From positions 1 through 11,710 of the forward strand of contig JBJELP010000135.1 of assembly GCA_051879215.1 (NCBI GenBank): a stretch of DNA of 11,710 nt. The letters are read 5' to 3'. Below the pieces are notes generated by a model. It saw nothing but the letters and a program-made list of their open reading frames with translations. It was not told the DNA's origin and made no database searches. The position numbers and the translations under genes were made by a program. The stretch comes from TWA4 sp051879215 (GTDB lineage: Bacteria > Bacillota > Clostridia > Lachnospirales > Lachnospiraceae). Shown here in pieces: positions 1-6,632 of this stretch (position 1 is the stretch's first letter; every line of letters begins with the position of its first letter).

Positions 1-75
1 AGGTATTTTTTTGTGTCAATCTCTTGACCTATTTAAAGTATACAGGAAGCTTTCCGGTCAATCATTTTGCAGTAT

Positions 76-552
76 CTAATACAGCCAGTATTTCCGTGCC
101 ATGAAGTTCCAGAACAGCACCAGAACCGTTGCTGCAATCTTGGAGATCATAAAATAAATATGAAACCACTCCGTCAGAATGTACATAATGATCAATGTCA
201 GGAGTAAACCAATCACACCAATAAAACCATAGGCCAGAAACTCCCGCCTGGAATCAAATTTGGAAGTCTCCATACGAAAAACCATGGCTTTGGACAGTCC
301 GTAATTGCATAGCAAACCGCAAAAAAAGCCTATTACTGCTGCAAACAGATAATGCGCTCCCATTTTTTCCACCAGATAGACAGCACTCCAGTCAACAACG
401 GATGCAATCCCTCCCACAAAACAGTACCGAAAAAACTGGAGCAGACTGTTTTCCGTGGGAGTTAAAAACAGTTCACAAAATTGACCATGTAAAAGGAATT
501 CCACAATCTCCCGAAGATTGTCTGCTATGTATCGATTATTTTTTCGTTTCAT
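76..552 (-). CDS. GtrA-family four-helix membrane protein
   Basis: This 158-residue protein has four hydrophobic segments and the two GtrA signature blocks: an Asn-Tyr-Gly-Leu-Ser-Lys block followed by VFR after helix two, and WNFMARKYWLY at the extreme C-terminus. GtrA proteins are small inner-membrane proteins thought to flip or hold polyprenyl-phosphate-linked sugars for surface polysaccharide or teichoic acid decoration; the substrate cannot be told from sequence. I place the start at 552, not at the in-frame ATG at 576, because GGAGAAGGA sits 5 nt upstream of 552 and nothing comparable precedes 576. The gene overlaps the end of the upstream flavoprotein gene by 17 nt, which suggests translational coupling. 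The roughly 30 residues before the first helix are basic and hydrophilic. The family call is firm; the sugar-flipping role is inferred from the family. Confidence 0.88.
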   Translation of the reverse strand: MKRKNNRYIADNLREIVEFLLHGQFCELFLTPTENSLLQFFRYCFVGGIASVVDWSAVYLVEKMGAHYLFAAVIGFFCGLLCNYGLSKAMVFRMETSKFDSRREFLAYGFIGVIGLLLTLIIMYILTEWFHIYFMISKIAATVLVLFWNFMARKYWLY

Positions 553-2095
553 GGTATTCCTTCTCCGTATTGACATTCCAGATGGCGGATTTATCCTCTG
601 ATCGGTTCATGATAATGTCAACTGCTTCAAACGCAGTTGCCATGGAATGATCCATATTGTTATATCGATGCTGACCGTTTCGCCCGATACAATACAGATT
701 TTCAATGGCATTGATATAGGATATGACTTTGTCAATTTCCTCATAGGTATCAAAATAAGCCGGATAAGCCTTTTTCACACGCTCCCGATGGGAATCCAGT
801 ACATTTTCCGGACCATCAATGATTCCCATCTTCACCAGTTCATTGACCGCCAGATCAACACTCTGCTGATCATTCATGTTCCAGAAATCATCTCCCTCTT
901 TACAGAAATACTCCAGACCAATCCACACCGTTTGCTCCGGATTCTTCACCAGATAGGGGGACCAGTTGTTGAAAATCTGAATCCGTCCCAGTTTCACTTT
1001 TGTGTCCTGCACATAAATCCAGCAATCGGGAACCCGATTCCGGATGGTCCTGATTTCGGTTTCATTTTTCAGATTCAGCCGATTGAGCAGCAATCCGACG
1101 GTAACAAAATCCCGATAGGGCAATCCCTTTGCCACACGCTGTACTTCCGAGGGCACGGTATTTCCCATTCCGTCAATCAGATCACATAAGGGCATGGAAG
1201 ACAGAAATACATCTCCCTCCACAGTCAACTTCTCCCCTGTTTCCGTATCCAGACACCGGATACCTGTGACCTGATTTCTGGAAAGCAGGATTCCTTCTGC
1301 TTTGCTGTGAAACTGAATGCTTCCGCCCATGGAACGTATTTCATCTGCCACGGTCTCCCATAACTGACCGGGACCCAGTTTTGGATAAATAAATTCTTCA
1401 ATTAATGACGTTTCTACTTTCCGGTTTCCATGGGGATTCAGTTTGCCAAACATATCCTTAATAATACCCAGAATTGAAAGTCCTTTTACCCTCTGGCTTC
1501 CCCAATCTGCCGCAATCTCTCTCGGATGCCGTCCCCACAGTTTCTCAGTGTATCCCTCAAAAAACATGGAATACAGCACTTTTCCAAATCGGTTGATATA
1601 AAAATTCTCCAATGAATCCTCATCCCGTTTGTGAATACAGGCTTTCAGATAACTGCATCCGGCCAAAACTGTTTTCTGAAGCCCCATATTGATAAAAGTC
1701 TGCGGCTTCATGGTGATGGGATAATCGAAAAACTTGCGGTTGTAATAAATCCGTGAAACTCTCTGACGGTTCAGCATGACCCGATCTTCCTTCTCCGGGT
1801 CCGGTCCACCAGAACAAAGCGTCTTCACTCTGCCCAGTCTCTTATCATCATAAGACGGAGCACCCTGCATGGGCAGAATGGATTTCCACCAATCCATGAT
1901 ACGCTCATCTTTTGAAAAAAAACGATGTCCTCCGATATCCATCCGGTTTCCATGGTAACAAACTGTACGGGAAATACCGCCAATGGCATCACTTTCTTCC
2001 AGTATCATCACCTTGCAGCCAGAATCCTGTTTCAATAATTCATAGGCTGCGGTCAGACCAGCAGGACCGGCACCGATAATAACAACTTCTTTCAT
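536..2095 (-). CDS. NAD(P)/FAD-dependent oxidoreductase, UDP-galactopyranose mutase/protoporphyrinogen oxidase-like
   Basis: The 519-residue protein opens with a Rossmann dinucleotide fold: GAGPAG at residues 8-13, then a beta strand ending in Glu33-Glu34, which would bind the FAD ribose, then GG at 39-40. A block with MDIGGHRFFSK at about 52-62 and a C-terminal GRNGQHRYNNMDHSMA stretch are characteristic of the COG1232/UGM-like group. Members isomerise or oxidise nucleotide- or lipid-linked sugars, or act on other substrates; many are misannotated as HemY-type protoporphyrinogen oxidases. It is longer than classical UGM (about 370-390 residues), so a true galactopyranose mutase is not assured. 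The GtrA partner overlapping its 3' end points to surface glycan or lipid-linked sugar metabolism and away from haem. No membrane anchor is seen. The ATG at 2095 is preceded by a weak GAAAGAAGA site 7 nt upstream. The family is confident, the substrate unknown. Confidence 0.85.
   Translation of the reverse strand: MKEVVIIGAGPAGLTAAYELLKQDSGCKVMILEESDAIGGISRTVCYHGNRMDIGGHRFFSKDERIMDWWKSILPMQGAPSYDDKRLGRVKTLCSGGPDPEKEDRVMLNRQRVSRIYYNRKFFDYPITMKPQTFINMGLQKTVLAGCSYLKACIHKRDEDSLENFYINRFGKVLYSMFFEGYTEKLWGRHPREIAADWGSQRVKGLSILGIIKDMFGKLNPHGNRKVETSLIEEFIYPKLGPGQLWETVADEIRSMGGSIQFHSKAEGILLSRNQVTGIRCLDTETGEKLTVEGDVFLSSMPLCDLIDGMGNTVPSEVQRVAKGLPYRDFVTVGLLLNRLNLKNETEIRTIRNRVPDCWIYVQDTKVKLGRIQIFNNWSPYLVKNPEQTVWIGLEYFCKEGDDFWNMNDQQSVDLAVNELVKMGIIDGPENVLDSHRERVKKAYPAYFDTYEEIDKVISYINAIENLYCIGRNGQHRYNNMDHSMATAFEAVDIIMNRSEDKSAIWNVNTEKEYHETKK
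558..566 (-). promoter_or_regulatory. Ribosome binding site deciding the gtrA start
   Basis: The minus strand reads GGAGAAGGA, 5 nt before the ATG at 552. It lies inside the last codons of the upstream flavoprotein gene, so the two genes are likely translationally coupled. It argues against the longer reading from 576. Confidence 0.7.
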
Positions 2096-2197
2096 AAGTA
2101 AATCTTCTTTCTGTTCTGTCTTATCCTATGCTGCAAACTGAAATTCCATCGGATACTATGTCTGTTTGCCCTAAAGAATTTATAGATTTATCGTATG

Positions 2198-2227
2198 GAA
2201 AACGGCATGACGAATCATGCCGTTTTC
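2198..2227 (-). terminator. Rho-independent terminator ending the tad operon
   Basis: A perfect 13-bp inverted repeat (2198-2210 and 2215-2227) is separated by a 4-nt loop. The stem core is CGGCATGA/TCATGCCG, flanked by AAAA on one side and TTTT on the other, so it can work in either direction. It lies 73 nt downstream of the tadG-like stop codon and about 100 nt upstream of the flavoprotein start, separating the two transcription units. The T run is only four bases, so termination may be partial. Confidence 0.8.
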
Positions 2228-2300
2228 AGAAACTGAATTGAACAATTTTGATGAAACAAAATTTTACTTTAACAAGAAAAAGCATCAGTACCAAAAGAAA

Positions 2301-3359
2301 CTATTTTATCAGATGAGGAACCAATCTAGGAAATTTGTTCAAAACATTGGAATCATATGATACACTACCTTCTGAACCATCTTCAATAAATTTATCGGCA
2401 ATAATTGCTCCGCTTAACTTTGTTCCACTACCGTTCCAGGTAACACTTCCATTTGGAGCATATGCCAGTACTTTCAGTTCTGCCCCATGTCCATTTAATT
2501 CAATACTTCCACCTGTTGAATACAGTATTTTTGCATCCACAGAAGCTTTGCTTCCATTAAATACAATGAGTCCATCTGCAATCAAATTGATGTTTAACGG
2601 CCCATCAATTACGACCTTTTCTGAACTGTTCATATAGTAAATAATGTTCTCATCCAATGCTGCAATTTTTTCTTCTGTAAAAAGTATACCACTCTTCCCT
2701 TTATAATCATCTGGATTCAATTTTGTTGCACCCTGTATTAAATAAGTATAATCAGGCATGGTCTGTCCTCCAGATGTGATTTTCCCTTTAATGGTTACAC
2801 CTTTTTTTGATTTTTCTGACTCATCAACTTCGCTTTCTTCATCAATATTGTTGACACCACCATTAAATTTAAAATCACCGCTGTTAGAATGAATACTTCC
2901 ATCTATAAAAGACTTATTTTTTAGTTCAATATCATGTTCTGCCCAGATTGCATAACCAGGTGCCTGAATTTCTCCTTCATGCTTGGCTGTTGCACTGGCT
3001 GCCACCTGATTGGTTGTTCGACCTGTCAGAACCTGTGAAAAAAAGGCGGGGCATTCCTTGGTAATGGTAACCTGCAATGTATCTGAAGTCGGTGTAACCT
3101 GAATATCTCCTTCCGATACCCCCGTTGTATTTTTTAACACATATGCCTTTGCATCAGCTTCGGCCTCAACTGGTTTTGTTTTTACTTTCACCACCCCCGC
3201 CAGTGCTGCGGCATCGGCGGCATTCTGCAGCAGACTACGTTCATTGGTAAGGGAACCATAGTCTACCGCCAGAGCAGCAAAGCCAAGCAATACCGTCATT
3301 GTTACTGCAACAAATACGGTAACAGAACCTTTTTCTGTTCGAAAAAATCGTTTAAACAA
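2301..3359 (-). CDS. TadG-like pilus assembly protein with beta-helix-like C-terminal domain
   Basis: The 352-residue protein starts with a short basic segment, one membrane helix (about 12-32) and the TadE/G-type block ending AADAAALAG (47-55), as in proteins annotated Tad/TadG or 'putative Flp pilus-assembly TadE/G-like'. From about residue 134 the protein changes to a Gly/Asn/Ser-rich, beta-strand-rich region with an acidic insert at about 171-182. Near its end a hydrophobic-x-hydrophobic-Asn-Gly motif recurs at 265, 286 and 306, about 20 residues apart, with a further copy at 163. That pattern fits a beta-solenoid. No von Willebrand A domain of classical TadG is visible. The start codon is TTG, supported by AAAGGAGG 8 nt upstream; no suitable ATG lies nearby. 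It is the last gene of the operon, just before the terminator. The likely role is an extracytoplasmic pilus accessory or adhesive tip/anchor; that is inference. Confidence 0.8.
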   Translation of the reverse strand: MFKRFFRTEKGSVTVFVAVTMTVLLGFAALAVDYGSLTNERSLLQNAADAAALAGVVKVKTKPVEAEADAKAYVLKNTTGVSEGDIQVTPTSDTLQVTITKECPAFFSQVLTGRTTNQVAASATAKHEGEIQAPGYAIWAEHDIELKNKSFIDGSIHSNSGDFKFNGGVNNIDEESEVDESEKSKKGVTIKGKITSGGQTMPDYTYLIQGATKLNPDDYKGKSGILFTEEKIAALDENIIYYMNSSEKVVIDGPLNINLIADGLIVFNGSKASVDAKILYSTGGSIELNGHGAELKVLAYAPNGSVTWNGSGTKLSGAIIADKFIEDGSEGSVSYDSNVLNKFPRLVPHLIK

Positions 3360-3367
3360 TCTGATTT

Positions 3368-3375
3368 CCTCCTTT
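3368..3375 (-). promoter_or_regulatory. Ribosome binding site supporting a TTG start
   Basis: The minus strand carries AAAGGAGG with an 8-nt spacer to TTG at 3359. This strong site justifies the rare initiation codon of the tadG-like gene. The next in-frame ATG would remove the basic N-terminus and much of the membrane helix. Confidence 0.75.
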
Positions 3376-3398
3376 CAACATGCATCGGAAGCTAATAT

Positions 3399-4376
3399 CT
3401 AAACTTCCTCTGCCGGAAGTTCCAGGCTCTTGCATCCCAGCTTCTGGGACATTTTCAGATTCTCCAGCTGCAGTTTTGATTTTGCATGCAGCATATCCAG
3501 ATTCTTCTGGAATTCTTCCTGCAGTTTTTCAGTCAGTTCCTGCTGATAGGCTTCCAACTGCTGGTTTTCTTCTGTCATCTGATCTACAATCTGCTGCAGC
3601 TTCTCATTCTTTTCTCTCAGACGCTTCACCTGATTGTCCTTCATATCCAGCTGTTTGGCATCAGACTGGATCTGCTGCTCCCGCATATTCAGTTCCTTTT
3701 TTCTCTGCTCCAGAAGTTCCTGCTGTACTTTCAGTTCATTTTGCAGTTTACCAACATTTGCCTTTAACTTTGCAACTTCACCCTCTGTAAGCTGTCCCTT
3801 TAAAAAAGCAATCTCATCCTGTGCAATGGTCAGTCTGGAAGACACTTCCTGCATCTGCTGAATGGTCTGCTTGTTTTTCTTTTTTTCTTCATGAAAGAGT
3901 TCTTTGGTTAGACTATGCTCCTGCGCCTTCTGTTCCAGTTCTTTTTTCAGTTCTTTCACATTCTGTTCAGCCTGACTCTGTTTCTGGATCAGTAATTGCT
4001 TTTCTGCACTTAAAGTGGAAATGGTATCCTCCTGTTTTGCCAGCTGGCGTTTCAGGTCCACCAGATTTTCCACACTGTTTTCTTCTTCTGCCTGACGGTA
4101 TTCCTGTAAAGATTCTGACAATGCAAGATACTGTGCCTCTTTGCTGCTGAGGCGGGCTTTCATCCGTGTCAGTTCTTCTTTCAGTGCTTCTTTTTCGGCC
4201 AGCACATTTTTCATATCTTCATTGAATCGTCTTCCTGCTGTCTGCTGCTGTCTGCGGAGCTGGGAAACATAATCCTGAACGGACTTTTTGGTATAACCGC
4301 CCATACTGCTCTTTAACACATCATCCAGATTTTCTTCCGCACGATCCCGCAGAAAATCTATCACTTCTTTTTCCAT
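3399..4376 (-). CDS. Long coiled-coil protein with DivIVA-like N-terminus, in the tad operon
   Basis: This 325-residue, Glu/Lys/Gln-rich protein has no signal peptide or membrane helix and is almost entirely predicted coiled coil by eye, with heptad-like Leu/Ile/Met spacing from about residue 50 to 315. The N-terminal 45 residues contain MGGYTKKSVQDYVSQL (25-40), which resembles the DivIVA lipid-binding/dimerisation motif (FRGYxxxxVxxFL) followed by coiled coil. The membrane-inserting Phe-Arg of DivIVA would be Met-Gly here, so the match is partial. DivIVA relatives gather at curved membrane such as poles and septa. The gene is wedged between the DUF192 gene and the tadG-like gene. The ATG at 4376 is chosen because AGAAGGTG lies 6 nt upstream. 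I do not recognise a named family. A cytoplasmic scaffold positioning the pilus machine is a hypothesis; an unrelated SMC-like or structural coiled coil is possible. Confidence 0.75.
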   Translation of the reverse strand: MEKEVIDFLRDRAEENLDDVLKSSMGGYTKKSVQDYVSQLRRQQQTAGRRFNEDMKNVLAEKEALKEELTRMKARLSSKEAQYLALSESLQEYRQAEEENSVENLVDLKRQLAKQEDTISTLSAEKQLLIQKQSQAEQNVKELKKELEQKAQEHSLTKELFHEEKKKNKQTIQQMQEVSSRLTIAQDEIAFLKGQLTEGEVAKLKANVGKLQNELKVQQELLEQRKKELNMREQQIQSDAKQLDMKDNQVKRLREKNEKLQQIVDQMTEENQQLEAYQQELTEKLQEEFQKNLDMLHAKSKLQLENLKMSQKLGCKSLELPAEEV

Positions 4377-4382
4377 ATATAT

Positions 4383-4390
4383 CACCTTCT
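4383..4390 (-). promoter_or_regulatory. Ribosome binding site of the coiled-coil gene
   Basis: AGAAGGTG on the minus strand ends 6 nt before the ATG at 4376, and its first base is the last base of the DUF192 stop codon. A GTG at 4385-4383 that could extend the protein by three residues lies inside this site, so it is not the start. Confidence 0.65.
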
Positions 4391-4719
4391 TACCTGTTTA
4401 TCACAAGCACATCTCCAACCTGAAGACGGGATGCCGCACCGGCTCCCACCTCCAGAATATGACGTGCTCCCTTATATCTGTGCCCGATTTTCCATGGCTG
4501 TACCGTTTCTATTCCAACAATTCGATACTGCTTATCAAAATATACCACATCAATGGGTATTTTCATAAAGAAACAGTGAATTGAAGAACAGTTTTCAAAC
4601 CAGAGCCCTTCCCCTTCTTTCAGAAAAGTAACTCCCATCAGACCGCGGAACCGCTGCCAGAAGGTCCGGGCTTCTTTTATTGCATCAAACAGAACAGTTC
4701 CATCTTTTTCAATTCTCAT
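4390..4719 (-). CDS. DUF192 family protein
   Basis: The 109-residue protein matches the DUF192 (PF02643) pattern: an RFRGLMG block at about 24-30, EGEGLWFENCSSIHCFFMKI followed by PIDVVYFD through the middle, a conserved Val-Gln-Pro-Trp turn, and an ILEVGAGAASRLQVGDVL end. DUF192 has no firmly established biochemical function, but its genes recur beside type II secretion and Tad loci. Many Gram-negative members have a signal peptide; this one has none and looks cytoplasmic. Length is normal for the domain. The ATG at 4719 has GGAGGA 5 nt upstream, overlapping the tadC stop codon, and the gap to tadC is 9 nt, so it is co-translated with the pilus platform genes. The family call is firm; a role in pilus assembly is inferred only from position. 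Confidence 0.88.
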   Translation of the reverse strand: MRIEKDGTVLFDAIKEARTFWQRFRGLMGVTFLKEGEGLWFENCSSIHCFFMKIPIDVVYFDKQYRIVGIETVQPWKIGHRYKGARHILEVGAGAASRLQVGDVLVINR

Positions 4720-4728
4720 TCCATCCTC

Positions 4729-5661
4729 CTACAAGGCCTGCATAATGTTCATTAATGCCGGTCCCAACAGCACGATAAAAATAGAAGGGAAAATAAAGAA
4801 TATCAGCGGGAACAACAGCTTTGTAGATAGCTTCATGGCCTTTTCTTCCACCACGCGTTTTCTGTGAAGTCGCATGGATTCTGCCTGGGAACTGAGCAGC
4901 ACTTTCATGGAGATACCCATATCCATGGCCTGTACCAGAGCTCCAACAAAGCTTTTTACCGTATCTGCACCGCAACGATCTCCCAGAAGCAAAAAAGCAC
5001 TTCTGCGGCTCCGTCCCATGGCAATTTCTCTGGAAGTAATGGCCAGCTCATCAATCAATTCTCCTTCCATGTTGGAAACGATATATTCAATGGCCTGTTC
5101 AAAGCCCAGACCGGCTTCCACACTGACACTCATCAGATCCAGAACCTCCGGAAGCTGCTGTTCAATTGCCGCCTTTCGTCTGGTTACCTTTCCTGCCAAC
5201 GCATACCGCATCACAATATAAGGGCCCAGTATCCCCAGTGCCAGATACAACAACTTATTGATTATTGTTGTCTTTGTAAACAACACCAGCAAAATGGCCA
5301 ATATCATTGTCATGGCAGTAATTCCCATACGTATTGCAGTGTATTCTGTCACCTTCATGGTACTTCCTGCTTGAATCAGCTGCTGCTGCAGCTTCAGATC
5401 TCCTTCATTGGATCCGCCAAAATAACCCGGCAATTTCTTCATTTTCCCGCCAGCGGCTTCCAAAAGCGGACGGATGGTACGATCAAAGAACGGCTGATCC
5501 AGTATTTCCTGCCGCTGAGTCTGGTATACACTACTATGATTTCTCTCAATGTTTTCCAGACGGCGGGACATGGTTTCTTCTTCCTGCCACAGTCTCCGAA
5601 AAATCTGCATGAACAGAAGATATAAAACGCCTCCTGCTCCCAACGCAATTATCATATGCAT
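4729..5661 (-). CDS. tadC: TadC, type II secretion F-domain platform protein
   Basis: This 310-residue integral membrane protein has helices at about 3-20, 108-127, 132-152 and 282-305 and a central cytoplasmic T2SF domain. The domain opens with LPEVLDLMSVSVEAGLGFEQ (170-189), the classic TadB/TadC helix motif. With TadB it forms the inner-membrane platform that couples the TadA motor to pilin insertion and pilus growth. The stretch between the first helix and the T2SF domain is long and charged, as is usual for TadC. The gene starts 11 nt after the tadB stop with an AGGTGG-type ribosome site. Another ATG two codons in (5655) cannot be excluded. The assignment as TadC rather than a second TadB rests on gene order and on the far C-terminal membrane helices. 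Confidence 0.92.
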   Translation of the reverse strand: MHMIIALGAGGVLYLLFMQIFRRLWQEEETMSRRLENIERNHSSVYQTQRQEILDQPFFDRTIRPLLEAAGGKMKKLPGYFGGSNEGDLKLQQQLIQAGSTMKVTEYTAIRMGITAMTMILAILLVLFTKTTIINKLLYLALGILGPYIVMRYALAGKVTRRKAAIEQQLPEVLDLMSVSVEAGLGFEQAIEYIVSNMEGELIDELAITSREIAMGRSRRSAFLLLGDRCGADTVKSFVGALVQAMDMGISMKVLLSSQAESMRLHRKRVVEEKAMKLSTKLLFPLIFFIFPSIFIVLLGPALMNIMQAL

Positions 5662-5672
5662 CCCATCACCAC

Positions 5673-6620
5673 CTAATACTTCAGATCAACCATGCGATTG
5701 ATCACAATAAATCCAAGTGCTTCCATCACCACGCCGATCATCAGCATCCCAATTCCCATCGGTGTTGCAATGAAACTTCCAATATAACTGGGATTGATAA
5801 TCATAAAAATCAAAAACAGGAATACCGGTATGGCTCCAACAATCATCCCGGAAATACGTCCCTGGGCGGTAAGAACCTTTATCTGTTCCTTCATTTCCAG
5901 ACGCCCCTTGATGGTTCCGGAAATGTTGTCCAGTACATCCGCCAGGTTGGCACCTACCTGAGAGGAAATCAGTACTGCAGATACCAGAATTTTCACATCT
6001 TCATTTTTGGTTCGTTCCACCATATGTTTTAATGCAGTTTCCATGGATGCTCCCATATCAATTTCCCGGATTACAATCTTAAATTCATCAGAAAGGGGCG
6101 GCTGCATATCCCGTGAAAGCCCTTCCATAGACTGCTGGAAGGTATACCCAGCCCGCAGACTGTTGCTCATGATCAGCAGGGCCTCTCCCAACTGCTTGTC
6201 AAAAAGGGATGACCGTTTCTTCCGGGCATTTCCCACCAGAATGGGCGGAATCATAAGACCCAGTATCATAAACGCAAAAGCTGTAATTACACTGCCTCCC
6301 AACAAAAGCAAAATCAATGCCGGCAGAAAAGTCACCATTACCCAGATCCGCAGATATTCTTCCCCACTGATCTGAATTCCTGCAGCTTCCAGTTCTCCCT
6401 CCAGTTTTTCACTGACAAGCTTTAAGCCGCTGCCCCGTTTCTGCTTTTGTTTCTTTTCCTTAAGTACTTCTCCACGAACATCGTTTGCACTGGATCGGCC
6501 TGCCAGATTACCGATTCGTCTTCTGACACCGGTTTCTTCCTGTTTCCCCCCGAAAAGACAGATCAGGTTATAAATAGCAACCGCGGCACAGATGGCAATC
6601 AATATGACTATAGTTTTCAT
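5673..6620 (-). CDS. tadB: TadB, type II secretion F-domain platform protein
   Basis: The 315-residue protein has an N-terminal membrane helix (about 3-23), a basic linker with a KEKKQKQKR run, two more helices (about 91-130), a T2SF domain beginning at DKQLGEALLIMSNSLRAGYT (141-160), and two C-terminal helices separated by NPSYIGSF. This is the standard TadB layout, and the partner TadC follows directly. Together they are the membrane platform contacted by the TadA ATPase. The start at 6620 is preceded by AAGGAG with an 8-nt spacer, and the gene begins 12 nt after the tadA stop codon, so expression is coupled. Length is typical of the family. No anomalies are visible. Confidence 0.93.
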   Translation of the reverse strand: MKTIVILIAICAAVAIYNLICLFGGKQEETGVRRRIGNLAGRSSANDVRGEVLKEKKQKQKRGSGLKLVSEKLEGELEAAGIQISGEEYLRIWVMVTFLPALILLLLGGSVITAFAFMILGLMIPPILVGNARKKRSSLFDKQLGEALLIMSNSLRAGYTFQQSMEGLSRDMQPPLSDEFKIVIREIDMGASMETALKHMVERTKNEDVKILVSAVLISSQVGANLADVLDNISGTIKGRLEMKEQIKVLTAQGRISGMIVGAIPVFLFLIFMIINPSYIGSFIATPMGIGMLMIGVVMEALGFIVINRMVDLKY

Positions 6621-6632
6621 ACGTACATCTCC

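Noticed and set aside
1..31. T run plus short GTCAA/TTGAC inverted repeat after gtrA, considered as a terminator
   Set aside because: The stem is 5 bp and the T run is on the wrong side for minus-strand transcription.
32..61. Possible minus-strand promoter for a gene left of the window (TTGACC, 18 bp, TTTAAA)
   Set aside because: The -10 is poor, the better TATACT is only 13 bp away, and the downstream gene is out of view.
647..1189. Plus-strand open frame opposite the flavoprotein gene
   Set aside because: It is a shadow of a gene with clear FAD motifs, with no ribosome site or domain signature.
4864..5625. Plus-strand open frame of about 250 codons opposite tadC
   Set aside because: It lies fully within tadC on the opposite strand, has a low-complexity His/Gln-rich composition and no recognisable motif.
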